Shown: positions 7,867-16,992 of the stretch, piece after piece | Numbering within the stretch: position 1 is the first letter of the stretch | Layout: each line of letters begins with the position of its first letter | Source of the DNA: Ilumatobacter sp. | Lineage (GTDB): Bacteria > Actinomycetota > Acidimicrobiia > Acidimicrobiales > Ilumatobacteraceae | Assembly (NCBI GenBank): GCA_013002175.1 | Contig: JABDKP010000078.1 | Coordinates: 1-35,681, forward strand | DNA: 35,681 bases | Reading direction: 5' to 3' | Program-made: the position numbers and the translations under genes | The notes under the pieces: model-generated | The model's input: the letters and a program-made list of their open reading frames with translations, nothing else | Database searches by the model: none | Told to the model about the DNA's origin: nothing

Positions 7867-8778
7867 ATGCATGTCGTGGTGATCGGTGGGGCCGGCTTCA
7901 TCGGGTCCCACCTGGTCGATCGGCTCCTCGCGTCCGAGCACAGTGTCGACGTGATCGACGACCTGTCGAACGGCTCGCTCGCCAACCTTGCCGACGCCCG
8001 TCGTGCCGGCGGTGTGAAGATCCATCATCTCGACGGCTCATCTTCGGAGGCGGCGTCGCTGCTCGGGATGCGCCGACCCGACGTCGTCTACCACCTCGGC
8101 CTCTTCCCGCGGTGCGAACGACCGGCCGCTGCGGTGGCCGGCGCGCTGACGGCCGCCCTGGCGACACTGGAAGCATGTCGCGCCCACGGTGTCGGCAAGG
8201 TCGTCGTCGCCCTCCCGGCTGCCGCGCTGTACGGACATCCGCCGGTGTCGGCCCTGCCCGTGAAAGAGGGTGCAACGGCATCGCGCGGGGTGCGGGGTGT
8301 CGCCGCCGGCGCCGTCCTCGACCTGCTCGGTCACTACCGCGAACAGGAGAATCTGGAGTTCACCGCGCTCGCACTGGCATCGGTCTACGGTCCTCGGCAG
8401 CGAGCCGATGGGGGCGTCGTCGCCGCCCTCCACCACGCCTTCGTCGATGGGATGACGCCGACGATCCACGGTGACGGACGGCAGACCCGTGACTTCGTCT
8501 ACATCGATGACGTCGTCGATGCGCTGGTGCGGGCCGCCGACCGCAGCACCGGGCTGCTGATCAACATCGGGACAGGACACCAGACCTCGATCCGCGACCT
8601 GTGGTCGGAACTCAGCGGCGGGACGGATGCGATCACCGGCCCCGGTCGGCGCGACGAGCTCCACCGGTTCGCGGTGTCGCCCGTACGAGCCCGAATCCAC
8701 CTCGGGTGGTCGCCGTGGACCGAACTGCACGAGGGTCTGCGGCGTCTCGGTGAGCACCCGTCGACCTCAGCTGGCTGA
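7867..8778 (+). CDS. NAD-dependent epimerase/dehydratase-fold protein lacking the catalytic triad
   Basis: An extended short-chain dehydrogenase of 303 residues. The N-terminal NAD-binding motif GGAGFIGSHLVD and the acidic end of strand 2 (DVIDDLSNG) are intact, as are the substrate-domain marks SVYGPRQ, GDGRQTRDFVYIDD and NIGTGHQTS. The catalytic residues are not. The usual SSaxVYG strand reads ALPAAALYG, and the place of the PYGxSK helix reads SRGVRGVAAGA, so Ser/Thr, Tyr and Lys all seem absent. It may therefore be a cofactor-binding or regulatory protein, or use different chemistry; calling it a UDP-glucose epimerase would be unsafe. It ends in a 12-base convergent overlap with cofD. Confidence 0.85.
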   Translation: MHVVVIGGAGFIGSHLVDRLLASEHSVDVIDDLSNGSLANLADARRAGGVKIHHLDGSSSEAASLLGMRRPDVVYHLGLFPRCERPAAAVAGALTAALATLEACRAHGVGKVVVALPAAALYGHPPVSALPVKEGATASRGVRGVAAGAVLDLLGHYREQENLEFTALALASVYGPRQRADGGVVAALHHAFVDGMTPTIHGDGRQTRDFVYIDDVVDALVRAADRSTGLLINIGTGHQTSIRDLWSELSGGTDAITGPGRRDELHRFAVSPVRARIHLGWSPWTELHEGLRRLGEHPSTSAG

Positions 8779-9735
8779 GGCGGCGTCGAGCGTCGTCAGC
8801 GCCAGCCGGCGTGCCGCCGCCCGCGTGCTCATCACCGACGGCGCAACGACGCAACGGACGCCCTCCGCCTCGACACGGTCCGCGAGCGGCGCGTCGACGT
8901 CATCGACGACGAGCGCCGACGCGATCGGGGCGTACAGCCGGGCGACGCCGACGACCGATGCGTCGTGGCCGAGCTCGGTCAGCATCCGGTCGGCCGGACC
9001 CTTGAGCGCCGCGCCGCCGACGATCGGCGAGACTGCCACGACCGACTCCCGGCGGGCGGCGAGGATCGGATCGGTCGACGGCAACGATCGGATCGGGCCG
9101 ATCGAGACGATCGGGTTCGAGGGGGCGATCACCACGACAGCGGCCGTGGCCAGCGCGTCCGCAGCGGCCTCCGCCAGATCCGCCCGACCGTCGAAGCGGA
9201 CACCGCTGACCGGGACCGCATGGCGGAGCCGGACGAAGTAGTCCTGGAACGACACTTCACCCTCCGTCGTCGTCGTGACGAGCGTGGCCCGGCGATCGTC
9301 GGTCATCGGCACGACGCGGATCGGCACGTCCCACGCCCGGGCGATCTCGTCGGTCACCTCGGTCAGCGTCGCCCCCTCGCGGAGGCGGGCGGTCCGGTAG
9401 AAGTGGGTGGCGAGGTCGCGGTCGCCGAGATTGAACCATTGTGGCGCTGCCGCCGAGCCTGACGGCCGGATCGCGGCGTAGCGTCCGAGTGCGTCCATCG
9501 CCGCCCATGTCTCGCCCGCCAGACCCCACCCGCGCTCGGCGTCGATCGCACCCGCCAGCGTGTACGTGATCGTGTCGAGGTCCGGTGAGATCCGCAGCCC
9601 GTGCAGCTCGGTGTCGTCGCCGGTGTTCACCACGGCGGTGATCCGGTCCGCGTCGATCGCGTCGACCAACCCGGCGAGGAAGCGGGCGGCTCCGACACCG
9701 CCGGACAGAACGGCGACACTGTCGACGGCGGTCAT
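8767..9735 (-). CDS. cofD: 2-phospho-L-lactate transferase (CofD/FbiA), coenzyme F420 biosynthesis
   Basis: Transfers the phospholactate or phosphoenolpyruvate moiety of the activated precursor to the deazaflavin Fo, producing F420-0 or its dehydro form. The 322-residue protein has the family nucleotide/Fo-binding start VAVLSGGVGAARFLAGL, then VNTGDDTELHGLRISPDLDT, FNLGDRDLATH and APSNPIVSIGPI. All are characteristic of CofD. The ATG at 9735 overlaps the stop of the upstream GT4 gene (ATGA), which fixes the start against a longer in-frame extension. In many actinobacteria fbiA is followed by fbiB; here the next gene downstream is convergent, so fbiB must be elsewhere. Confidence 0.94.
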   Translation of the reverse strand: MTAVDSVAVLSGGVGAARFLAGLVDAIDADRITAVVNTGDDTELHGLRISPDLDTITYTLAGAIDAERGWGLAGETWAAMDALGRYAAIRPSGSAAAPQWFNLGDRDLATHFYRTARLREGATLTEVTDEIARAWDVPIRVVPMTDDRRATLVTTTTEGEVSFQDYFVRLRHAVPVSGVRFDGRADLAEAAADALATAAVVVIAPSNPIVSIGPIRSLPSTDPILAARRESVVAVSPIVGGAALKGPADRMLTELGHDASVVGVARLYAPIASALVVDDVDAPLADRVEAEGVRCVVAPSVMSTRAAARRLALTTLDAASAS

Positions 9736-10889
9736 CGAGCGCCGTCCGCGAGCTCGACGTACAGCGCGCTCAGCTCGGCGGCGGTCTTCTCCCATGAGAA
9801 GCGGGCCAGGTTGCGGGTACCACGCGTGACCAGCTTGCGGGCCATGACGGGGTCGGTCAGGGCCCAGTGGATGTTGGCGGCGAGGGCGTCGACATCCGAC
9901 GGCTCGGACAGCAGTGCGGCGTTCCTGGCGATCTCCGGAATCGAACCGGCGGTCGTGGCGACGACCGGCACCCCCGCCTGTGCGGCCTCGAGAATCGGGA
10001 AGCCGAAGCCTTCGTCGAGCGAGGGATACACCAACGCGGCAGCCCCGGCGAGCAATCGCTGCTTCGTCGCCTCGTCGACCTCGTCGACCACGGTGATCCG
10101 GGCGACCGTGGTGCGGTCGAGCAGCCAGAGCGCTCGTTCGAGCGCCGCGCTGTCGTCGCCTCGACGGCCGGCGATGACGAGCCGGGCCGACGGATGCTCG
10201 GCGCAGACGCGCGCGAATGCCTTGACGAGCAACGGGAAGTTCTTGCGACGCTCGATCGTGCCGATCGCCAACACGTACGGAGCATCGTCGGTGACGTTGT
10301 CGGTCTCGGTGCGAGGGCCGGTCTCATCGTCGGATTCGATCGCGGGAACGGCGTCGGTCTGAGGCGGAGGGCCGAGCAGCACGGTGTGCACCCGGTCGGT
10401 CTCCAGCAGGTCGCGCACCCGAGCCGCCGTCGCATTCGAGCTCGCCACGACCGTCGCGCCGTCGCCGACCGCCCGCCGCAGCACGTCGGCCGAGCGCCGC
10501 ACGTCCGGGGCCGCCAGTTCGGGGTGTTCGAGGAACCAGCAGTCGTACACCGAGACGAGGCGTGGGCAGCGCGTCGGCGGCACCACGTAGTTCGTGCCGT
10601 GGACGACGTCGGGCGTACCGAGCAGGCGATCCAACGGGGGCGACCAGTGCGGCCACCACCGTTGGGCGACCGCGGCGGGCATCGGCAGCCTGCGGGTTTC
10701 GCCGTCGAGCCGGGCCCGCATGCTCGTGACGTACGGCATCAGTTCCACGTCGCCGCAGCGGCGGAGCGCATCGAGCGTCCACGTCACGGCGTTGCCGACG
10801 CCGGTCCGCGGGCCGTGCAGCGGTCCGACATCGAACGCGACCGACGGCGCAGCGGCCGGGGACGGTGTCGGCGGGGCGGAGGGTGACAC
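9732..10889 (-). CDS. GT4 family glycosyltransferase (minus strand, upstream of cofD)
   Basis: A 385-residue GT-B enzyme, probably a mannosyl- or related transferase. The N-terminal domain has [17 protein letters not shown], where the glycine loop contacts the acceptor, HGTNYVVPP and [12 protein letters not shown]. The donor domain has [17 protein letters not shown] and the [13 protein letters not shown]-x7-E motif. A linker rich in Asp and Thr (about residues 180-205) joins the halves. The start is taken at GTG 10889, because TACGCT ends 8 nt before it and the coding signal fades upstream; the frame stays open for another kilobase but only mirrors gmd. It is translationally coupled to cofD. 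Confidence 0.88.
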   Translation of the reverse strand: MSPSAPPTPSPAAAPSVAFDVGPLHGPRTGVGNAVTWTLDALRRCGDVELMPYVTSMRARLDGETRRLPMPAAVAQRWWPHWSPPLDRLLGTPDVVHGTNYVVPPTRCPRLVSVYDCWFLEHPELAAPDVRRSADVLRRAVGDGATVVASSNATAARVRDLLETDRVHTVLLGPPPQTDAVPAIESDDETGPRTETDNVTDDAPYVLAIGTIERRKNFPLLVKAFARVCAEHPSARLVIAGRRGDDSAALERALWLLDRTTVARITVVDEVDEATKQRLLAGAAALVYPSLDEGFGFPILEAAQAGVPVVATTAGSIPEIARNAALLSEPSDVDALAANIHWALTDPVMARKLVTRGTRNLARFSWEKTAAELSALYVELADGAR

Positions 10890-10897
10890 GAATCCCC

Positions 10898-10903
10898 AGC
10901 GTA
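10898..10903 (-). promoter_or_regulatory. -10 box TACGCT for the GT4-cofD unit
   Basis: On the minus strand TACGCT is followed by 8 nt and then the GTG start. It lies in the 66-base divergent gap shared with gmd. Confidence 0.55.
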
Positions 10904-10939
10904 CCGGCGTTCCCGGCCCGCGTCGGCGGGGAGGCGCCG

Positions 10940-10945
10940 TAGACT
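10940..10945 (+). promoter_or_regulatory. -10 box TAGACT for gmd
   Basis: TAGACT ends 10 nt before the gmd ATG. With the opposing TACGCT at 10898-10903 it forms a compact divergent promoter pair. Confidence 0.5.
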
Positions 10946-10955
10946 CCGCCGTTCT

Positions 10956-11942
10956 ATGCCACGAGCGTTCATCACGGGGATCACGGGCCAGGACGGCCAG
11001 CACCTGGCTGAGTTCCTCCACGCCAAGGGCTATGACGTGTACGGCATGGTCAAGGGGCAGAGCAACCCGCGCGCCGAGCGGATCCAGGAAGAGCTGCCGT
11101 TCGTGGAGTTGGTGCCGGGCGATCTGGCCGATCTCCCGTCCCTGGTCGCGGCGTTGCAGTTGGCGCAGCCGGACGAGGTGTACAACCTCGGGGCGATCAG
11201 CTTCGTCGCACTGTCGTTCTCGCAGGCCGAGCTGACGGCCAACACGACCGGGCTGGGCGTGTTGCGGATGCTCGAGGCGATCCGGATGGTCGGCGGGGCG
11301 CAGAACAACCCGATCCGCTTCTACCAGGCGTCGTCGTCGGAGATGTTCGGCAAGGTGCGCGAAACGCCCCAGACCGAGCTGACGCCGTTCCATCCCCGCA
11401 GCCCGTACGGCTGCGCCAAGGTGTTCGGCCACGACATCGTCGTCAACTACCGCGAATCGTACGGTCTGCACGCGTCGTCCGGGATCCTGTTCAACCACGA
11501 GGGTCCGCGGCGCGGGATCGAGTTCGTCACCCGCAAGATCTCCAACGCCGCAGCCCGGATCTCGCTGGGTTTGCAGCACGAGTTGGTGATGGGCACGCTC
11601 GACGCCAAGCGCGACTGGGGCTACGCCGGCGACTACGTCAAGGCGATGTGGATGATGCTGCAGCAGGACGAACCGGACGACTACGTCATCGCCACCGGCG
11701 AGGCCCACTCGGTCGAGGAGTTCGTCGAGCGGGCGTTCAAGCAGGTCGGTCTCGACGACTGGCGCACCTACGTCCGCCAGGACCCGAAGTTCTTCAGGCC
11801 GGCCGAGGTCGATCTGTTGATCGGCGACAGCTCGAAGGCCGAGCGGGTGCTCGGCTGGCAGCCCGAGGTCACGTTCGAAGAGCTCGTCACGATGATGGTC
11901 GAGCACGACGTGAAGATCGAGTCCGCCCGGGCCCGCGGCTGA
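10956..11942 (+). CDS. gmd: GDP-mannose 4,6-dehydratase
   Basis: Converts GDP-D-mannose to GDP-4-keto-6-deoxy-D-mannose, the branch point to GDP-L-fucose (via fcl in this window) and GDP-D-rhamnose. The protein begins with the family-specific [20 protein letters not shown]-binding motif. Others follow: [13 protein letters not shown], the catalytic Thr/Ser-Glu region ASSSEMFG, the Tyr-Lys helix [10 protein letters not shown], the dimer-contact [13 protein letters not shown], and [16 protein letters not shown]. At 328 residues it is shorter than the E. coli enzyme (373), mostly at the C-terminus, as in several actinobacterial forms. Its stop is 6 bases from the end of the convergent flippase gene. 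Confidence 0.94.
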   Translation: MPRAFITGITGQDGQHLAEFLHAKGYDVYGMVKGQSNPRAERIQEELPFVELVPGDLADLPSLVAALQLAQPDEVYNLGAISFVALSFSQAELTANTTGLGVLRMLEAIRMVGGAQNNPIRFYQASSSEMFGKVRETPQTELTPFHPRSPYGCAKVFGHDIVVNYRESYGLHASSGILFNHEGPRRGIEFVTRKISNAAARISLGLQHELVMGTLDAKRDWGYAGDYVKAMWMMLQQDEPDDYVIATGEAHSVEEFVERAFKQVGLDDWRTYVRQDPKFFRPAEVDLLIGDSSKAERVLGWQPEVTFEELVTMMVEHDVKIESARARG

Positions 11943-11948
11943 CGTCGT

Positions 11949-13331
11949 TCAGCTCTCGAACGGCATGTCCGTGATCGCGTCCATCAGCGAATCCTGATCG
12001 GGTACCGCACCGGAGACCAGCTTGTGGCGCAGGGCCAGCCCGAAGCTGAGCATCGCGCCGATCGACGAGGCGAGCAGGCCGATCTCGACGCGGCGGAAGA
12101 CCTCGTCGCTGGACAGCCAGGTGCCGAGGAGGAACGCGACGACGCCGACACCCCACCCGAGCGCCACGAGCGCGTGGCCCTTCAGGGCGATCACGGCCTG
12201 GGCGGTGGCGAGGGCGACCATGTAGCACGCGCTGGAGAAGGCGAGCAGGGCGAGGGTCCGCCCGCTGAGGCTCGCATCGTAGACGACCTCGATCGCCCAC
12301 GGACCCAGCACGAATGCCCCGGAGGTGCCGACGGCCCCGACGGCGAGGACGACGAGCATCAGGCGTTGCAGACCGGCCCGGAACTCGTCGAGCTCCCCTC
12401 TCGCCGCGAGCCGGCTGAGACGGGGCAGCAGCGCGGCCTGGACCGCCTGGAACAGGAACAGCGGGATGCGGGCGAGGAGGACGCCGTAGCTGAACTGGGT
12501 GACCAGTGCATCCTGATCGTCGGATGCGAGCAGGCTGGCGGCGATCGGCCCGGCGTTCAGCAGCGAGGCCGCGAACACCGACCCGAGCAGCAGCCACCCG
12601 AGGTTCGGCGTGACCTCCGCCCAGGCGGCCGGGGGGCCGTCTTCTGCGGCGAGACCTCCCCGGCGGTAGACGAACGCGACGGCGAACAGCGGTGAGATCG
12701 CGACCGCGAGTCCGTACGCACCGGCCGCGGTGATCCCGACGACGGCGAGTGCGACGCACAGCACGATGCGGACCACGCCGTCGGAGCCCATGATGATCGC
12801 GTAGTCGCGGAAACGTCCGCTGCCCGAGCAGACGCCGCGGGCGAGGTGGGCGGGCGCGTACGCTGCGAATCCGAGCACGAGGGCGACCACCATGAACCAG
12901 TCGCCGTCGAAGTAGCTGCCGGCGATCAGTGGGCTGAAGACGCCGATGACGGCGATGACCAGCACCGTCAGCAGCACCCCGAGCATGACGACCTTGCGGA
13001 TCACCGGGCGGGTGCCCTGGCCGAGTGCCCGGCGGTGGGCGAGCGCCCGCCCCAGCTCCTGCTCGAGGGGCAGGAAGAAGCCCGGTGCGAGCAGGAAGGT
13101 GGCGAACCAGAGCGAGGTGATCGGCTTGAACTCCTCGTCGCCGCCGACGGCGATGTTGCCGACCTTGAAGAACGCGTACGTCGCGACGCCGGCGATCAGC
13201 AGCGCGATGCCGACCGGGATCGTGCCCTCCGGCAGCGGCGCGCGTTCGGATCCCGGGCCGTCGCCAGGCTCGGCGGCGTCACCGGGATCGGCGGAGGTGG
13301 GAGGGCCAGGGGGGTCGGGAGGGAGGGCCAC
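11949..13331 (-). CDS. Polysaccharide flippase (Wzx/MATE superfamily-like membrane protein)
   Basis: A 460-residue polytopic inner-membrane protein with about 12 hydrophobic segments, probably moving lipid-linked sugars across the membrane. The Pro/Asp-rich N-terminus (residues 1-35) is cytoplasmic and disordered. The first helix (about 38-58) contains a polar GNIAVG stretch, and later segments include the [26 protein letters not shown] loop-helix region, typical of the Wzx/MurJ side of the superfamily. No enzyme motif is present. The start is GTG 13331, with TAAGCT 10 nt upstream. It lies between gmd and the giant GT2 gene, which fits export of a fucose-containing glycan; substrate is unknown and MurJ is less likely from context. 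Confidence 0.82.
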   Translation of the reverse strand: MALPPDPPGPPTSADPGDAAEPGDGPGSERAPLPEGTIPVGIALLIAGVATYAFFKVGNIAVGGDEEFKPITSLWFATFLLAPGFFLPLEQELGRALAHRRALGQGTRPVIRKVVMLGVLLTVLVIAVIGVFSPLIAGSYFDGDWFMVVALVLGFAAYAPAHLARGVCSGSGRFRDYAIIMGSDGVVRIVLCVALAVVGITAAGAYGLAVAISPLFAVAFVYRRGGLAAEDGPPAAWAEVTPNLGWLLLGSVFAASLLNAGPIAASLLASDDQDALVTQFSYGVLLARIPLFLFQAVQAALLPRLSRLAARGELDEFRAGLQRLMLVVLAVGAVGTSGAFVLGPWAIEVVYDASLSGRTLALLAFSSACYMVALATAQAVIALKGHALVALGWGVGVVAFLLGTWLSSDEVFRRVEIGLLASSIGAMLSFGLALRHKLVSGAVPDQDSLMDAITDMPFES

Positions 13332-13341
13332 GAGAGTTCAG

Positions 13342-13347
13342 AGCTTA
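13342..13347 (-). promoter_or_regulatory. -10 box TAAGCT for the flippase gene
   Basis: TAAGCT on the minus strand is followed by 10 nt and the GTG start, with no Shine-Dalgarno sequence. The rest of the 157-base divergent gap (13332-13488) shows no further clear signal apart from the opposing box at 13474. Confidence 0.5.
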
Positions 13348-13473
13348 CCGAGCAGGCGCCGGACGACCGGCGGATGTCCGGTGGTGCGTCGCCGCACGGA
13401 ATCGGCCCGCACGAGTCAGCAGGCGATGTGCCAGACGCCCGCCGGATGACCGCCGACCGGGCGATGGCACAGC

Positions 13474-13479
13474 TAGCCT
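13474..13479 (+). promoter_or_regulatory. -10 box TAGCCT for the GT2/DUF5719 unit
   Basis: TAGCCT ends 9 nt before GTG 13489 and supports that start for the giant glycosyltransferase. Confidence 0.5.
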
Positions 13480-13488
13480 CGCTCCATC

Positions 13489-16400
13489 GTGGAACCGGAG
13501 ATTCAGCAGGCGCCGCCCGTCGTCGCCGTCATCGTCGTGCACGAGCCGGGCGCATGGTTCGACGAGTCGTTGGACGCGCTCGCCGACCAGGACTACCCCA
13601 ACCTGCGGTTCCTCTTCCTGATCACTTCGTCCGACGCTGAGCTGGAGGAACGGATCAGGCTGCGCCTGCCCTCGGCGTTCGTCCGCAGCCTGGGTTCCAA
13701 CCCCGGTTTCGGCCCTGCGGTCAACGAGGTACTCCGGCTGGTGGAGGGCGACAAGGGGTTCTTCCTGATCGGGCACGACGACATCGCCCCGGAGCCGGAG
13801 GCGGTGCGCACGCTGGTCGAGGAGATCTATCGTTCCAATGCGGGCGTCGTCGGCCCGAAGCTCGTGGAGTGGGACGACCCCGGGGTACTCCAGACGGTCG
13901 GCCTCGGCGTCGATCGGTTCGGCGAGATCGACCAGGTCATCGAGCCGGGCGAGCTCGACCAGGAGCAGCACGACGGCGTCCGCGACGTGTTCGTCCTGCC
14001 CTCGGCGTGCATGCTGGTACGCGCCGACCTGTTCCGTGAGATCGGCGGCTTCGACCCGTCGATGACCTTCCACGGCGACGACGTCGAGCTGTGCTGGCGC
14101 GTGCACCATTCCGGAGCCCGCGTCGTCGTCGCCCCGTCCGCGCGTGTGCGTCACCGGGGCCGGCTGCCGGAACGGCGACCGGACCTGAACCACCGCCTGC
14201 TGCAGGCCCGTCACCGGATGCGCGCCGTTGCCACGTTGACCGGGCCGACCCGCCTGCCGGGCCGGTCGGTGGAGATGGTGCTGCTGACGCTCGTCGAACT
14301 GGTCGTCGGTGTCTTCACCGGGAAGGCGTCCGAGGCATGGGCGTCGTTGCGCGCACTGGCCGGCTTGATCCCGCGCACCGTGTCGACGCTCCGTCGGCGC
14401 AAGGCCGTCAAGCCGCTTCGCCGGGTACCCGAACGCGAGGTGCTCGGCCTGCAGGTGCGGGGCAGCGCGCGCGTCGCCGGGTTCCTGCGGTCGCGCGAGA
14501 CGTCGACCTATGTCGGCCCGGAGAGCACGGTCCGCCGGTGGCGCGAGAGCACGACGGCACCGGTGCTGGCGTGGCTCGGCGTCCTCGCCGCCATCGCGAT
14601 CGGCAGCCGGGACTTTCTCGCGGCGGGCGTCCCGAACGTGGGCGAGTTCCTGCAGTTCCCCGCCAGCCCGCGCGACCTCCTCGATTCCTACACATCGGGA
14701 TGGAACTCGACCGGAGCCGGCTCGACGTCGGCGAACCCGACCGGATGGGCCACGCTCGCCGGCCTGTCGACGCTGACGCTGTTCCGGATGGGCGCCCTGC
14801 ACACGCTGTTCATCGTCGGCCTCATCGTCGTCGGCCTGGTCGGGTTGTGGCGGTTGGCGACGGTCTTGCCCTCGACGCGGGGACGGATCGCTGCGCTCGT
14901 CGTGTACGCAGCGACACCGCTCGTCGCCGGGGCGATGGCCACCGGCCGGCTGACGACGCTGATCGCGTACGCCTCGACACCCTGGATCGTGCAGACCTTG
15001 CGCCGCGCCGTCGGGGTGGAGACCGCCGATCCGAGGCGAGCCGACGACGATCTCGTCGACGGGATCGTCGCCCTCCCGTGGCCCGAGCGGCTGCGCCGGG
15101 TCGCCGCCGCCGCAATCGTGATCGGCCTCGCGGTCGCGTTCGCGCCGGTGATGGCGGTCGTCGCGCTCGTCGTCGCCGCGTTGCTGGCCGTCGGCACCGT
15201 CCTCGCGCTCGCGCCGTGGCAGACCGCCGTGCGGTACGTCTGGGTCGGGCTCGCGGCGGTCGTCGGTGGCGTGCTGCTGAACTTCCCCTGGTTCACGACG
15301 TGGTCGTGGGACCAGCTGTCCGGCCCACCCCCGGTCGGCGACCCGGGGCGCGGGTTGCTGGACCTCGCGTCGTTCCAGATCGGGTCGATCGACTTCGCCG
15401 CGATCTCACTCGTTCTGTACCTGCCGGTCATCGCCGGGGTCGCGTTGGCGAGGGCGTGGCGGCTCACCTGGGCGATCAGGGCGGCGACGCTCGTCGTCGG
15501 CTTCGGGTTCCTGGCCGTGCTCAGCGACCAGGGCGCACTGCCGTTCGACGGTCCTGAGGCCGGCGTCCTGCTCGCCCCGGTCGCAGTCGGATTGGCGATG
15601 TCCGCGGCGGCGGCGCTGGCTGCGTTCGACCTCGACGTCCGGGGCGGCACGTTCGGGTGGCGCCAGCCACTGGGGATCCTGGCCAGCATCTCGGTCGTCG
15701 TCGGCGTGTTCCCGGGTGTGGTCGCGTTGGCCGATGGCGACTGGGGGATGCCTCCCACGCCACTCGCCCGTCTCCTGAACGCGCCGTTGCCGGACGCCGC
15801 CGACGGCGGCGACTACAACGTCCTGCTGCTGGGCGATGCCCGGTTGTTGCCGGTGCCGTCGACCGAGTACCGCGACGGCCTGTCCTTCGCGATCATCGAC
15901 GACGGACCACTCGATTTCCGAGATCGTTGGACGTCGCCGTCGACCGACGCCGACGATGCCGTCAGGGTCGCGCTCGACGAGATGGCGAGTTCGTCGACGC
16001 TCCGCGCCGGCCGACTGCTCGCCCCGCTCGGCATCCGCTTCATCGTCGCGCCCGAGTTCGACAATGTCCTGTCGACGACCGCCGACCCGCTGCCGTTGCC
16101 GGGTGGGCTGGTCGATGCGCTGGAGGATCAGCTCGACCTGACGTCGGTCACCGGGCTGACGCTGGAGGTGTTCGAGAACTCCGCCTGGATCCCGACGTTC
16201 AGCGCCCTGACCGGGACGACGGCCGAAGCAAGCCGGACGGCCGGTGCCGAGGCACTGGTGCGCGCCGAGCTGACCTCGGTGTCGCCGAAGTTCCCCGGCG
16301 CGAATCATCTGTCCGATGTTGCAGATGAGGTCGTCCCCGGTGTCGTCCACCTCGCAGTGCCGTACGACGAGCAGTGGGAATTGACGATCGGCGGCGAGAC

Positions 16401-16992
16401 GCTCGAACCGCGCCGGGCGTTCGGCGTGACGACGGCGTTCGACGTGGAGCGGTCCGGTACCGCGACGCTCGGCTATCGCACCGGGTCGCTGCGGCCCGTG
16501 CTGCTCGCTCTCCAGGTGCTGCTGTGGCTGGTCGTGCTGTTCGCGGCGACGCGGGTCAGCGTCCCGCTGGCCCGGCGCACCGGGTCGCTCGTCGAGGACG
16601 AAACGTTGATCGACCTCGAGGACGTGCCGTTCGCCGACGGCGACGACCTCGACGATGATCTCGGCGACGAGCCATCGCGGCCGGCGATCGCCGATCCCGG
16701 CCTGGACCTGAGCGGAGAGATCTCCCGGGCCGTGGAGGGCGACGAGGACGCCGACGAGGTGTCGGAGCTCGCCGACGACGGACCGGAGCGGTCCGACGAC
16801 GAGTCGGACCCGTCCGACGACGAGTCGGACCCGTCCGACGACCGAGCCGAGCTGGACGGCGAGCTGTCGGACCCGCCCGACGAATTGTCCGATGACGCGT
16901 CGCTCGACGGCGAGCCGCTGTTCGACATCGGCGACGGCGCCGACGACGACCCGCCGGACGGCACCCTCGTGGAAGATTGGGAGACGCGATGA
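13489..16992 (+). CDS. Giant GT2 glycosyltransferase fused to a multi-membrane-pass region
   Basis: A 1167-residue envelope glycosyltransferase. Residues about 10-255 form a GT2 (GT-A) domain: VAVIVVHEPGAWF, a GSNPGFGPAVNE segment, metal-binding HDD (96-98) and FHGDDVELCWR (near 197), as in rhamnosyl- and galactofuranosyltransferases. Roughly 10 or more hydrophobic segments follow (about 262-280, then 355 to 760), then a soluble exported domain (about 770-1000). A last membrane helix is in VLLALQVLLWLVVLF. The acidic, probably cytoplasmic tail of about 140 residues has DDESDPS twice in tandem. GT2/DUF5719 gene pairs of this kind recur in actinobacteria. The natural substrate is unknown. The stop overlaps the next ATG (ATGA). 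Confidence 0.87.
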   Translation: MEPEIQQAPPVVAVIVVHEPGAWFDESLDALADQDYPNLRFLFLITSSDAELEERIRLRLPSAFVRSLGSNPGFGPAVNEVLRLVEGDKGFFLIGHDDIAPEPEAVRTLVEEIYRSNAGVVGPKLVEWDDPGVLQTVGLGVDRFGEIDQVIEPGELDQEQHDGVRDVFVLPSACMLVRADLFREIGGFDPSMTFHGDDVELCWRVHHSGARVVVAPSARVRHRGRLPERRPDLNHRLLQARHRMRAVATLTGPTRLPGRSVEMVLLTLVELVVGVFTGKASEAWASLRALAGLIPRTVSTLRRRKAVKPLRRVPEREVLGLQVRGSARVAGFLRSRETSTYVGPESTVRRWRESTTAPVLAWLGVLAAIAIGSRDFLAAGVPNVGEFLQFPASPRDLLDSYTSGWNSTGAGSTSANPTGWATLAGLSTLTLFRMGALHTLFIVGLIVVGLVGLWRLATVLPSTRGRIAALVVYAATPLVAGAMATGRLTTLIAYASTPWIVQTLRRAVGVETADPRRADDDLVDGIVALPWPERLRRVAAAAIVIGLAVAFAPVMAVVALVVAALLAVGTVLALAPWQTAVRYVWVGLAAVVGGVLLNFPWFTTWSWDQLSGPPPVGDPGRGLLDLASFQIGSIDFAAISLVLYLPVIAGVALARAWRLTWAIRAATLVVGFGFLAVLSDQGALPFDGPEAGVLLAPVAVGLAMSAAAALAAFDLDVRGGTFGWRQPLGILASISVVVGVFPGVVALADGDWGMPPTPLARLLNAPLPDAADGGDYNVLLLGDARLLPVPSTEYRDGLSFAIIDDGPLDFRDRWTSPSTDADDAVRVALDEMASSSTLRAGRLLAPLGIRFIVAPEFDNVLSTTADPLPLPGGLVDALEDQLDLTSVTGLTLEVFENSAWIPTFSALTGTTAEASRTAGAEALVRAELTSVSPKFPGANHLSDVADEVVPGVVHLAVPYDEQWELTIGGETLEPRRAFGVTTAFDVERSGTATLGYRTGSLRPVLLALQVLLWLVVLFAATRVSVPLARRTGSLVEDETLIDLEDVPFADGDDLDDDLGDEPSRPAIADPGLDLSGEISRAVEGDEDADEVSELADDGPERSDDESDPSDDESDPSDDRAELDGELSDPPDELSDDASLDGEPLFDIGDGADDDPPDGTLVEDWETR
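16795..16836 (+). repeat. Two exact 21-bp tandem repeats encoding DDESDPS
   Basis: The unit GACGACGAGTCGGACCCGTC plus C occurs at 16795-16815 and again at 16816-16836, in frame, inside the acidic tail of the GT2 protein. A third partial unit begins at 16837. This is a likely slippage site that changes tail length without a frameshift. Confidence 0.85.

Noticed and set aside
10890..11906. Long N-terminal extension of the minus-strand GT4 protein
   Set aside because: It lies opposite gmd and lacks family sequence, and GTG 10889 has a well-placed -10 box.
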